Shown piece by piece: positions 36,200-47,811 of a stretch of 64,000 nt of DNA. The DNA lies in assembly GCF_001949145.1 (NCBI RefSeq), contig NW_019091368.1, positions 2,530,687 to 2,594,686 on the forward strand, in the 5' to 3' direction. The notes under the pieces are model-generated. The model made no database searches and had not been told where the DNA came from. It saw only the letters and a list, made by a program, of their open reading frames with translations. This stretch comes from Acanthaster planci (taxonomy: Eukaryota > Echinodermata > Asteroidea > Valvatida > Acanthasteridae). Both the position numbers and the translations under genes were made by a program. Positions within the stretch are counted from its first letter, which is position 1. Every line of letters begins with the position of its first letter.

Positions 36200-39100
36200 A
36201 TGGCAGTCGTTGACAACGTAATCGCCGTTTTGACCAGCGCAGGCAACAGCTCGTCCGTCGTTTTCCTCTTATGCCTCGTCGCGACATTCCTCGTGACGGC
36301 TCTGGTGTGGCGGCATCTGACGTACTGGAGGAAATACACCTTCCCGCCCGGGCCTCGCGGCTGGCCCTTGATCGGTAACTCTCCGCTGATCGCTCCGGAT
36401 TCCGGACAGACCAATGCCAACATCACCCGAATTGGAAAACAGTACCACCCTGACATGTTCACGCTGACTTTGTACTTGGGAAAGTAAGTCTTGCGTAGAC
36501 CCCACGATTCTGGGGTTACCCCTCCCCCAATTTAGTCCACATAATATCTGATATCTATGGCCCAATTTCTTTCTTTTTTCATGGTTTAATTTAACAACAC
36601 TCATAGACTGGTCAGTGTCCTTGATGTGGTCCATGTACCGATATCACATGTTTCTGTGTGTTTTTGCACGCACTGCAAACGTCCGTGGCGCCAGATCACA
36701 GGCAGGATGGATTTCCAACAGACATACAATCCGCTCCAAGCGGAACAAAAGAGGGCATGTTTTTTACTTCGTTTTGTTTGTTTGTTTGTTTATTTTGGTT
36801 TTTTTTGGGGGGGGTACTCATCTCATAAGCGCCTGATATGCGCGTTTGACGCAGAGCATGCGGAGTTCGCGTAACAGAGGTCGAGTTCGGGCGGCCCGTT
36901 CTTGACACGGGTCTCTTGTTCTCGCGCTCGAATGGCGGGAACACGACTGAAGAACACTGTTCTGGGAACTGGATCACACACCATCTCCTCGTCAGGTTTT
37001 TAATTTAGGAACATACGGAAAAACTCATGAGATTTTGATTTTTGAACAGCTGCAAAAAGTAGAGAGATGGCTTCCAAAGCCAGATACAATGGGACGTTTT
37101 GAAAGATTAACATAATTGTTTTTCATAACACAGAAATGAATTCTTCTGTTTAAACAGAAAAGAATTCAAACCAGTTATTCAAACATTAACTCTCGAATTA
37201 CGTACTAGACGCCGTCATGCCGCATGTTGTTTGTTCCCGGCGTTTGAGCGGCCGACCCACGAATAACAAATCGAGCTGTTAGGAAAATGATACGAGAACA
37301 AGCCGCAGAACGCGGGCGAGAACCTGTTTGTAACCACCTGTCTTTCTTTCGCCGATTGGAGGTGCATTTCAGCTCGGGGCGGATGGGGCATTCTGCTAAG
37401 GACTTACGAGTTACGTAAAATTCGGGACTCTACTTTTAGTGATTTAAGAATTACTGAAAATGTGCCATTAAAATACAAATATCAACGTTCAGACAACTCA
37501 AAAAGCTTCACTCTCTCTGTCTCTCTAAATTCTCAATTTGGGGGGGTTGGAAAGCTGGAGTGAAAGGCGCACGTACAGGGCCGTCATGGTGCCCTTGATC
37601 CGTACAGGCCGAATTTCGAAAATGTTTCTCGTCTGGAATATTCTTTAAAAAAGGAGGAAGAGAGGTATTTTTTATTTTTCAAAATGGCCACCATTTTAAA
37701 ATTTCGTTTTTTAAAATGAAAGATAAGTTGGACAAAAAAACTGAACATAATTTACAGTGTCGTTTAGTGTTGTATTGGTCTACAAAAGTACAATGAACAG
37801 TTTTAGATGCATTTGCTTTATCCGCCAAAAGTGAAGATTTATTTTGCTTGAGTAATTTTTAAAGTGACAATCCACAACACTCACACAATTTCCAAACAAT
37901 AACCACGTATACAGCCACATGTTTACACCTTCAGTTTGGATGGATGTTGGTGCGTTGATCTACCTGGAATCCCATACTTCGTACAACGACCAAAACAAAA
38001 TGGTAAAGGTCATCTACCGAACATGGCACATTATATTCCTTCTGTTAAAAATATGGCATGGGTCATACAAAACAAAACAAAGCACCAGCGTGGGTCATCT
38101 ACCCGACACGCCAGGGTACTGCTACTTAGGCTTTAGCTTTTTATCTGGATCGCTTCATCTGCACGAATATGGCACAATGTGAGTGGAATTCACAATATGA
38201 AAATCGAATCATATAGTGCAAGTGACAACTGGCCTGCGTCGTTTGGTGCCGGTCACCAATCGGCTCACCTACGGTCGAATTCCCCACTCGCAAATGCAGC
38301 GAAAAGACCACGAAGTGTTATCATTCCGTCAAGTACTGTCCGTGTATACAACGGTTTTATAACTTTAATTTTGGTTCGTATGGAAATGCAAGCGAAAACC
38401 ATTGTGACGAAACCAAATAACACAAGATGCGGGCTTATGATGAGTACGCTTGCATGTGCATGAATGACAGAAAAATCCGCGCTAGATTTAGCCGCGCTAG
38501 ACTGTTGCCCTCCCCCTCCCCTGCAATTTTTTTGTAAGTCCGAATGCATCGATGAAAATGGAATCGGGAACCAGCTACGGCCGCGCGAGCCAATTCTTTA
38601 AACACGTGCTCAAGCCTGAGAGGCGTTTTCGAAACGAGTGGATTAGACGAGTCGGCGGCTTCGCTGATCCCTGCCATTTGATGCAGCATTCGTAACAACA
38701 GCATGCGAGGCTCTGGCTTTAATCAGCGAAACCGAATACCAATCCTAACCCATTCGTTTCGAAACGCCTTTAGAACTTGTACGTACTGTACAGTCATAAC
38801 AGTACGTGCGAACACATTTGGGTGAAGTCGCCTTGCTCTAGACTCTCACGGAGACGTGTTTTGCGATCGCGCTTCAATTTATGTGGTTTACTAAGCGAAT
38901 GACAGAGTCTATACTGAAAACTTCTAGTCACTCATTTCGCAAGTATTTATTTTCCGATGAATTGGTGGACTTTTTCTGTGTTTTTTTTTACAGCATATTT
39001 TAAAAATAAAAAAATAATTTCAAAATCCAGGCGGTCTCCCAAAAGGAAGCGGGCGGGGACGAGAAGCATGTTTTTTTGTTTTTGTTTCGCCTAACTGCCT

Positions 39101-42100
39101 TGTCGCCTGGCTGGCTTGAGCCTTGCTTTGTCTCGGTGTATTTATCATTCGGTTTCCACTGGCAGACGGCTTACATCCCAAAGAGCTAGCATGGTTTGAA
39201 TTTACTGCAGGCATTTGGGAGATTCTTTTCTTATCCCTTGACATATTGTTTGGTTTGCCTTGTTCCTTTTTATCTCCTAGTAATTTTGATGCGTGATATG
39301 TGGCAAATGCCCCCCTCTATTGCGCCTTCTTTTGTGTTGACGGAATCTTTGGAATTCAATTCAGATTTCCAGGGGGCGCAGTAGGCGCAGTAGGCGCAAT
39401 AGCCTTGGGGTACAATGTATATGGCTTGTGTGTCAAATGGGGGGGGGTCGCCCTTTGCCATATATCATGCTGGATGTACTACGAACTGTCGAATTTATGG
39501 TTGCACTGCAGTATGTCCCTGCATGGAGGTAGAATCACACCTGCATGGTCCATGCATGTCCCTGCTTTGATGATAAAAATCTTTTGCATTGCAAGTTAAC
39601 ATGCAAACTCTGTTGTATCGACCCTAGTTGCCAGCAACAGTGAGACGAATCAACATGCCCACTGGAAATGAGTTCTCGGAAATTCAGTGGCAATTCCTAA
39701 ACATCATGCTGAAGGGCTGCTTCTACGAACAGCAATGTGCATGTACATTGTACAATGTACATGTACTGTACATGTACATGTATAAACAGTACAGAACGTT
39801 GAGCCTTCTGTCGTCAGTGTACTGTACTATACATGTAAAATATTTATTAGCACGACGTCATCAACATATACAGGGAACAGTCCTTGTACTACCAATGACC
39901 CACTTCGATTGCCCTCTGGTCCCAGCTCCATATTGCTTAATGACCAAATACTGTGTGGATTATGTTCGTTGGTTGTTGCATGGAGTAATTGCCTAGGGAA
40001 AAAAATTGGAAGTATAATTCTCTAGTTGAAAAGTGGGGCTATTCTCGTTTGTAGTGAAAAGCGACGCAGAGCCTGACAGAGGGAATTCTATTTTAGCGTT
40101 TTCATCCACTCTTTCAGGGGAGAAATTTTTACCCGACTGATTGAGACTGTAATGTACTTTCTTTCAAATAAGATATTTCAGGATTATACGGTAGTCCGAT
40201 TTTTGGGACTTACGAATGGTGTACACCACCTTTAAGTGTAATTCAACAAACATGTATTAAGCAAATTAACATTTTTAATATCAAATTTCTAACCATATTG
40301 CTCAACTCAAGCCACCAATAATATACACTAGCATACACTACTATGTTTAATGTTGATTGTTTACAATGTAAAACTGGTAGTAAAAAAGTATTTGAAAAAA
40401 ATATTAGTTGAACACCGCATTTGCTGTTCTTTTTCAGAGTAGCACTTATTTCACCGTTCCCAATTGTGGGGAAAAAATCACTGAACGAGCGAATTCACCA
40501 TCACTCCTTTGAAAGAGCCAAAAAATAACAAAAATTTAGACGGGTTATCATTTCATTTTTATGCAAATAAATTTAGGCCCTTGATTAAAATACTTGTACA
40601 CTTGTACTGGTACACTTGAAATCTGACGGGATAACGGCATACGGGCGATTCACAATAGTGCGCCTCCAAGAATTTGCAACGCGTTGGCCAATCACAACGA
40701 GCGGAATCTCTCGACCCATTTCAAAAGCGCTTTGGGTCGACAAATTTCGCACGTTGTGATTGGCCAACGTGTTGCAAACTCTTGGAGGCGCACTATTGTG
40801 AATCGTCCATATCGCTCCCCAAAGGTTGAGTTGTGTAAGAAAAGAAACCGATCACTGTGGAACGTTTCTTGTTAAAACATTGAATAATAATGAAGCAAAC
40901 CCTTCTCCCATTCTGTCTCCTTGTGAATATATTGTCATGACTTTTTTGGTGTTTCCGCCAGGCGTATGCTCATTTTAAACAGCTACGAGTCTATTAAAGA
41001 TGCCTTTGTGAAGCAGTCGGCTCTTGTCTCTGACCGTCCAAGCGTGTGGCCATTTACGTACATCAATGAAAATCATCGAAATGTTGGTAAGTTGCTAAAT
41101 TCTGGATGTAAAGCCTTCCGAATGGCGTAGCCCATGGCCAACAGTATCAAACATGTCGATGTGCTGCAGCCATCAAGTAGCGGCTTATAGAGGAGATAAC
41201 CATAGCATAGGATAACCAAAAGGCAGTCGAAACAGGAAACTTGACAATGTGTTTTACTGTGACTTTATTCAACAACAAAGACTGAGAGGGTTGCTGTAGA
41301 ACTGCGTGTTAACTGGATTCCTTTTGGAAAAGTTCTGGCTGCTAAATCTCGAAAGACTGTAGAGGACTGAATCAGAGGACTGAACCATTGAAAAACTATC
41401 TCTTTGACAAATATTACATGGTGAGAATAACCGGACGGCATTAAGAAAACTTCAAGTGAAAATCTTAGTGCATAGGTCTTGGTTTGATTCTCAGAAATGC
41501 TGACGATGAATGGTTAAAGGATAAAAGAGATTGAAAGCATTTAGTTCACGTGAAGTATTTCAAAATAACAATAAATGCGTAACCATTTCAAAAACATCAT
41601 AAATTTAATGTTTTCCCCTTTATTTGTGACCCCCAAATTAATAAAGAGATCCTGCGTTTCCCTGCCCACAAAAATCCCTTTTGGCAGTTCGCACTCCCAG
41701 ACTGAGTGGATGACGTCATCGCCAGAACGTTTACATGCACGTAGCGCAGAGTTGAGTACATGCGGTAACGTACACTTGCAATAGACCACGTTGCGTTTGA
41801 TGTGGCTTGGTCCATAGAGCAAGGAACAGACAGTCACCGTCTCAGTGCGGGTAGAAATTATAAGACAAAGTCCTTCCGTGTATTCTTGAACTGAGACAGT
41901 GTTTGCCCGTGGACCAAGCTACATCAAACATCATTTCGTTGTCCGGGAGCGTTCGCACCCTGAATAATAATGAAACAGTCATAAATTGCAGGGCCGTGGT
42001 GTGACGTCATCAAAACAGTCTTCTACTAGATGCTCCCGACGACTTTTGTTTTTATTTGCCTGATATGCAGGAGAAATACAACTCGTGCTTTTGGCGGCAG

Positions 42101-44850
42101 TAGCAATCTTTATTTAGTTTTTACATAATATATTGCTTTGAATGTAACTAATTTTCATAAAAAGTGAAACTGTGAATTGCCGATGTGACTGATTTTTAAG
42201 CTGCCGCCGATCCCTCTATACATATGTACAGCTCTTGTGACAGCGAGCAACAGTACCTCAATTATTGGGAAGAATTCTGTGTATTGATATATGTGGCTGG
42301 TCCCCAACTCTAAGGACGGCCTAATCCTATCACGAAAATGTTGTGAGGAAGTTCATGTATGTCACAGGTGCAGACGCATTATTACTTGTTGCTTTAGGGC
42401 CTGTTTATTTCACATAGATTCGGATGGGGATAAGTGATCCGACGTTGGTTCACTGACTCCAGAACCCGCCTCATGGATAGCTGTTGGATCATAGATCAAG
42501 ATCCAGATCTGTACGAAACAAACAGGTCCTGGATCAACGAATGTGCCCGATGTGTACATTCAGTTCGCACGTGTCATGCACAAGCGAAAGTGTTGATCAG
42601 TGTTATTACATATATTTTCAAAGGAATTCTGTCCCTTGGGGCTCGAAGACATTACGTCATTATTACATGTACATGTACGTATGTACCTTACATGTATATA
42701 CATACGTACCTTACATGTATACATACATGTATACACATTATTAGATACACATGTACATGTATGTGCCATTCGGTAGCTCTGGGGACGGTAATGGTACTTA
42801 AATGCTATCCCGTGATTCTTGCATAGTAGGCCTAAATAATGTTTGTACTTGTTTGGCTAGATTTTAACCGATTGTTCACGTTGGACTTAGGTGTCTTCTT
42901 GGAGCCTTACACCGAGACTTGGAAAAGAGAGAAGAAATACATGGTACGAACCGTGCGTCAGTTTGGCTACGGTACCTCTGGCTCTGAAGATGTCATCCTT
43001 CGGGAAGCTAATCACCTGGTCGAGCTTTTCAAGAAGAGAGGCGGGGAGCCATTCGAGCCCGGTCGACCTTTAAGTTTGTGTTTCCTGAACGCGACTTTCT
43101 CCATGATTCTCAATACCACCTATGAGGAAGACGATGAGGAATTTGCCACTATCTTGGATTACATCTTGCAGTGGTACGTTGAGATCTTCAAGCTGTACAA
43201 CGTGGAGCCGCTGTTGCCCCTCTACGACAGGCTCGGTCTCAACTCCCGGCTGCGCAAGGGCAAGATGATGACCAAGGAACTGCTGGCGTTCATCCAGAAG
43301 CACGTCGACTACCACAAGGCGACCCTGGACCCGGACAATCCGCGAGACATGATCGACTCGTGTCTGATCGAGTTGGCCAAAGGCGACCCCAACAGCGACC
43401 TGAGGGAGTTCACCAACGAGAAGTTCTTGTGGATGCTGTGGTTCTTCATCCCCGACCAGGGAGACACGGCCTCAGGTCTGTTCCTCTTCCTGCTGCTGGC
43501 CACAGCTCTCCACCCTGAGGTGCAGCAGCGCGTCTTCCAGGAGATCCAAGATGTCATCGGGGACCGTCCGCCATCCCTGAAGGACAAGGAGAACATGCCG
43601 TACACGGAAGCCGTTATCCTTGAGACCCTGCGCATGGACACCACCTTCTGGCTTCTGGTCCCACACTTCACCGCTGACGATGTTGAGATTTTAGGCTTCA
43701 AGATCCCTAAAGACACGACAGTCATTCCAAACATCTACGCTGTTCACTTCGACCCCGAGCTTTGGGATGATCCGGAAGACTTCAAGCCTGAGAGGTTCAT
43801 CGACAAACACGGCCGGATCAATCGACCGGATTACTTCATGCCCTATTCAACCGGTTTGTACCTTTGACAACTACGACAAGATTTGTTTTCAATACAGACT
43901 AAATTGACTACCAGAATAAGAAGTCATTACTGAGTTGGCGTCATGCTCATGAGCAGGCGGTATTGCATGTTACATGCCTTTTCATCGACCCCCACCCCCC
44001 AAAGGAGCCTGTGTGGTTTTGGTTACCTATCTGTGTGCTACGATTTGCAAAAATGCTTATCATATAGACAAGTTTTAAGATGTGACAAATCCTTGGTCTT
44101 TCCAAACTGCCCCCCACAGTCATCTAAAGACTGACAGAGAGGTTGCAAAGTTTTCAATCATTTAAGTATCCCTGAATGACCCCACCAAAGAGTCGATTTA
44201 GAACACGTGCCATTCGGGGGCCGTATCTGATGCGCTAAGTCACTTGAATATTGTAGGCCAGGAAGGTAAGTGCATCATTTTAGCGTCTTTTATGCAGGAA
44301 CTAGTTCGCACCGAATCATTCAAACAACACTGTCGATTTGGGAAACCCTACAAGTTTTTAACTTTCAAACATCTGGCAAATACGTCAGTGTGGAAGATCT
44401 GAATTAACTTTTTAAAAAAGGCCTTACGATGTTCCCAACTGCCTTCTCAACCACTGAACCCGTTTGAAATCTTGTACACGAAGTGATACCACGGCATTGT
44501 TTGGGAACTGTTCTAGGACAGCTTTGATATTGTTCGAGTTTGTTCTTCGTGGGTAATCTTGCAAACTTGTACACATAACCTGCCTTATAAAGTGCCAACT
44601 TGTAAAATGAAATGACTGCAGTGGAAAACAAAGTTACCGGTAAAATATTTGTTTTCACGTTTTGTACACAGGACGCAGGTCATGTGTTGGAGAGCAGCTG
44701 TCGCAGAAACAGTTCTTCCTGTTCTACATCACTTTGATCCAGAAATTCAAGTTCAAACTCCCGGATGGGGATCCGATCCCAAAATTGGAATCTCAGTGGT
44801 TGTGGGTCAGTCCGCCGTATTTTCGACTGCAAGCGACAACAAGAGACTAG
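36200..44850 (+). CDS. Cytochrome P450, CYP2-clan-like, copy B (516 aa, four exons)
   Basis: Tandem paralogue of copy A with identical exon lengths and phases: 36200-36483, 40962-41086, 42891-43853, 44672-44850 (TAG). The start at 36200 aligns with the copy A start; an upstream in-frame ATG at 36077 would add 41 residues ahead of the membrane anchor and is not used. The anchor and PPGPRGWPLIG hinge are present. The C-helix is W147-KRE-K151. The I-helix is IPDQGDTASG, again without the usual AG before D328-T329. ExxR is E381-TL-R384. The heme loop reads Y455-STG-R459-RS-C462-VG: the thiolate Cys is kept, but the nearly invariant Phe is Tyr and the following Gly is Ser. Intron 1 (4.5 kb) carries the fold-back at 40643-40808 and intron 2 (1.8 kb) another at 41796-41928. 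AATAAA at 44893 follows the stop. Function and substrate are unknown; the reading frame is intact, so it is probably expressed. Confidence 0.95.
39739..39784. repeat. ACATGT palindromic microsatellite
   Basis: Interrupted ACATGTAC repeats inside intron 1 of P450 copy B. Same motif family as 33509 and 42664. Confidence 0.8.
40643..40808. mobile_element. Near-perfect 76-bp fold-back element
   Basis: Arms 40643-40718 and 40733-40808 are reverse complements with only about eight mismatches, separated by 14 bases. The left arm starts GGGCGATTCACAATAGTGCG. Because of this symmetry both strands encode almost the same short ORF, beginning MANHN, which is an artefact. It sits in intron 1 of P450 copy B. 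Low arm divergence suggests a young element or ongoing arm conversion. Confidence 0.85.
41796..41928. repeat. Inverted repeat in P450 copy B intron 2
   Basis: TTTGATGTGGCTTGGTCC (41796-41813) matches the reverse complement of 41911-41928 with one mismatch. A second inner pair, GTCTCAG (41839-41845) and CTGAGAC (41891-41897), fits the same fold. Probably a small fold-back element. Confidence 0.6.
42664..42764. repeat. ACATGT/ACATAC palindromic microsatellite
   Basis: About 100 bases of mixed ACATGTAC, ATACATAC and CGTACCTT units just upstream of P450 copy B exon 3. Two tandem copies of a longer unit containing GTACCTTACATGTAT are visible. Confidence 0.8.
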
Positions 44851-44892
44851 ACAGAAAGCAATGGTGACTTGCACATTGTAAACATCACGGCA

Positions 44893-44898
44893 AATAAA
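44893..44898 (+). promoter_or_regulatory. Putative polyadenylation signal of P450 copy B
   Basis: AATAAA 42 bases after the copy B stop codon. Confidence 0.5.
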
Positions 44899-46590
44899 TG
44901 ACATCACTTTGGGAAAAACAGAAACATTATTGAAAAGTTGCCAGGCCATAGCCTCCAGTCAATATACATGCGTTATGGCTTGATATAGTGTCGTAGTCGT
45001 GCAAGCAATAAGCTGTTATTTGGTATGAAAAGACGTAATTATGCGTATTTGTACATCCTGGAGTCCTGTAAGCGCTCATAGTGGGACTTGGAGGTCGCTA
45101 CTGAGCAAGTTGAGCGAAAGAGTCCCTCAACAGGAACTTACTTGCGACATTTTTCACCCTCCTATGAGTGGTCATTGGTATACGAAACTGAGTGACACGT
45201 CCAAGCAAAAGGCAAAGATTGTTTTTTCTAATTTAGAAATAGAAAGGATAAAGGAGACTGAATAAAACGGCCAGCAGTCTCACTTTGTGTGATTTGGTCA
45301 CATGTATCGATCAGTGACCCCAGAACTTAGATGTAAAAACAACATGTTGGATTTGGGATTCGGAGAGCGAAAGGCCAACTTCAACCACTCTTTTTTTTCT
45401 TGTTACAAGGTATATATGCCGTATATCAAACTGCTTTGAAAGGCATCATGTTCATGTATGGTGTTAGAATTTCTTGATTATTAATATTTTACAATGTATT
45501 GGACACTGAATATTCATAACGTCATTGAGAAGTATGGTGTTGACAAACCTGAATCATTCTATGTATCTAGTATTTTGGGAATAATTGGACATGTATACAG
45601 TATTAAGGACTGAACAAATCGTGTTTGAATGCTATAACGAAAATGCTATTGTTTAAACATATGCAGAGTGTAATTAATCAGAATTTAGTGGGTCAACATC
45701 TAGAGAGTAGTTTTGACTTTTGAAAATGCCATTTCAAAGAAAAGTTAGCTCGAGTTTATTATCAAATTTAAAAGGATGAAACAGTCAGAGAGTAAATATT
45801 ACTGTAACGTTGTTCTGTAAACCTATTTCATTTCAAATGAAACGTAATCGTATTTCTTTTTACCCGCACAAAAGGTTAAATAGCAAGTGTAAACTGTAAA
45901 TATTTGAGGCTGGCTGTTATCGAAAATGAGTGGATATTCCTTTCTAAACTTTAAATGGAAAAACTAAATGACCGTGATTTGAACCATAATGGTGCTGTTT
46001 GGAGACTTGGTTTCCGAAATTTACATTAACGACGGTGTGTACGAAATAATGAAATCGACTGTTGATTCAGCAAGTGGTTACCTCGTACGGGGTATACATT
46101 AATGCATGCATAGACTGCTACGAAGCCTGGCTAACGAGCAGGAGAGGGAACCAAGTCCATGTGCCGTTTGTGGCGAAATTACTGTAAGCTAACATTTCTA
46201 AGTTCAATTAACCGATTTTCATTTAATTTGCTGTGAATGTATGAATCCGTATAGTATACATTCAGAGTGTTTATGCACGACTTTTTTGCCATTGTTTGAT
46301 AAATACACAGATTTTCAATTTATTCTGGATCTACAAATATGTGATAAAATGCTGAGAATATGTACGTACACATAAAAGCTCTCGGCGACTATGAACAACG
46401 TAAAAAGATATGTGTAATAAACTCTGGTGTTATGCCCACCGTTATCCCTGATGGCCAAAGGTCCGTTGGTTCTGGAAGCACAGCGTCCACGGGGCCATTA
46501 AAACCCGGTACAGTTTACTTATGTGACTTCACTCGAGCACTATAATACACTCGTGTTTCTTTTTCGTTATGCTAAAGTGGCGTGACGTGC
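44899..46590. other. Intergenic DNA after P450 copy B
   Basis: AT-rich sequence with no recognised gene, repeat or RNA. Confidence 0.5.
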
Positions 46591-47442
46591 TATGGAGGCC
46601 CGATCGTGTCAGGTTTTTAAACTTGGCCTACATTTTTTATTGCGAAATAACGCAATAGTTTCGCGAAAATACGCATACACAAAGAAAGCGCCCTCTATTG
46701 TTAGCCGTCCAAAACTGAGAGCAACGAGGCAACATTCTGGGCCGTTTACCAATACTCAACTTCGGCTCCGTCTCAGGCTTCAACTCTTTTTAGTACTAGC
46801 TGGATTTGAAGCTGTAAGCGCAGTAATCAGTCTAACAGTGCCGTAGAACATGAAACAAAATGCATGAAAGCCAACAATTACATAATCCAATGTAATTTAA
46901 ACGCTTCACTCCCACACTCGGGGATTGGTTTTGGGAACGAAGCCTCCGACGGAGACGAAGTCGAGTATTGGAAAACGGCCCTGATCTTGAACTGGTGAAT
47001 CCTGCCAATAAGCACTTTTGTTCAATGCACCCATCGGTATCCATTTTGAAATCCAGACTCTTGTGTTTGCTCCGGTAAAAAAAGAGCAACATCGACTATG
47101 GACGACTTATGTCGACAAGTCTTCTTCTAAATAGTCCATATTGCGACAAACGTCGCTTTAATGTTCTTAAACTTACAATAACACGGTGATTCACAGCTAG
47201 AAAGCATAAAATGTCAGAATGCCTTAAACCAAGAGAAAAGTAAAAGCTTACAAGGGTTTTAAACCTCATGCTCCTTTACGGATGATTAACCATGAAGGCC
47301 TACACAATCAACGAAACAACAGTAATCACAACAAGCTAATCGGCGTAATTTCGCAAAAGTATTGCCATATTTCGCAATAATGTTGCGTTATTTAGCAATA
47401 AAAATGTGTACTTTAAAAACCTGGCACGGTTTCGCTTCCGTA
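46591..47442. mobile_element. Composite fold-back element with nested inverted repeats
   Basis: Outer arms 46591-46690 and about 47340-47442 are diverged reverse complements; both contain CAGGTTTTTAAA and ATTGCGAAATAACGCAA-type blocks. An inner pair, about 46735-46790 and 46928-46990, shares GGGCCGTTTACCAATACTC and its complement. There is no transposase ORF, so this looks like a non-autonomous DNA transposon or fold-back of about 850 bp. Its right edge abuts a separate hairpin at 47442. Confidence 0.6.
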
Positions 47443-47499
47443 GTGATCAGCGATACTTAAGTGAGGTAATTTATGTTCTCACTAAGTATCGCTGATCAC
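47442..47499. repeat. 22-bp hairpin
   Basis: GTGATCAGCGATACTTAAGTGAG pairs with CTCACTAAGTATCGCTGATCAC, with one bulged base and a loop of about 13 bases. It lies exactly at the right border of the fold-back element. Confidence 0.8.
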
Positions 47500-47811
47500 A
47501 CCAAGGCCATATACCGGTATTTATCATATAGCTGACACTTTGCCCGTGCCAAGGCATTGTAATCGGCGAACTAAATAATTTCAATAACGCTTCGCTAACA
47601 GGAAGTGCTCTCAACCTTGCGGTCACAGGTCGTGCACAATGTACCCAATCACAGTGCAAAGCTCTTCCTTCTCAGCGTCCTGTTTGGGCGCTGGACGACG
47701 AACGAAATCGAAGCATAAACGTACGTGACGTCAAGGACGATCCCGACTTGAGTCAAGTCCATGTGTACGTCTACAAGCTGAAAACGCTTTTGAACCCAGA
47801 ATCACTAAACC

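Noticed and set aside
40585-40875. Two similar ORFs beginning MANHN on opposite strands
   Set aside because: They are a by-product of the 76-bp palindrome, not genes.
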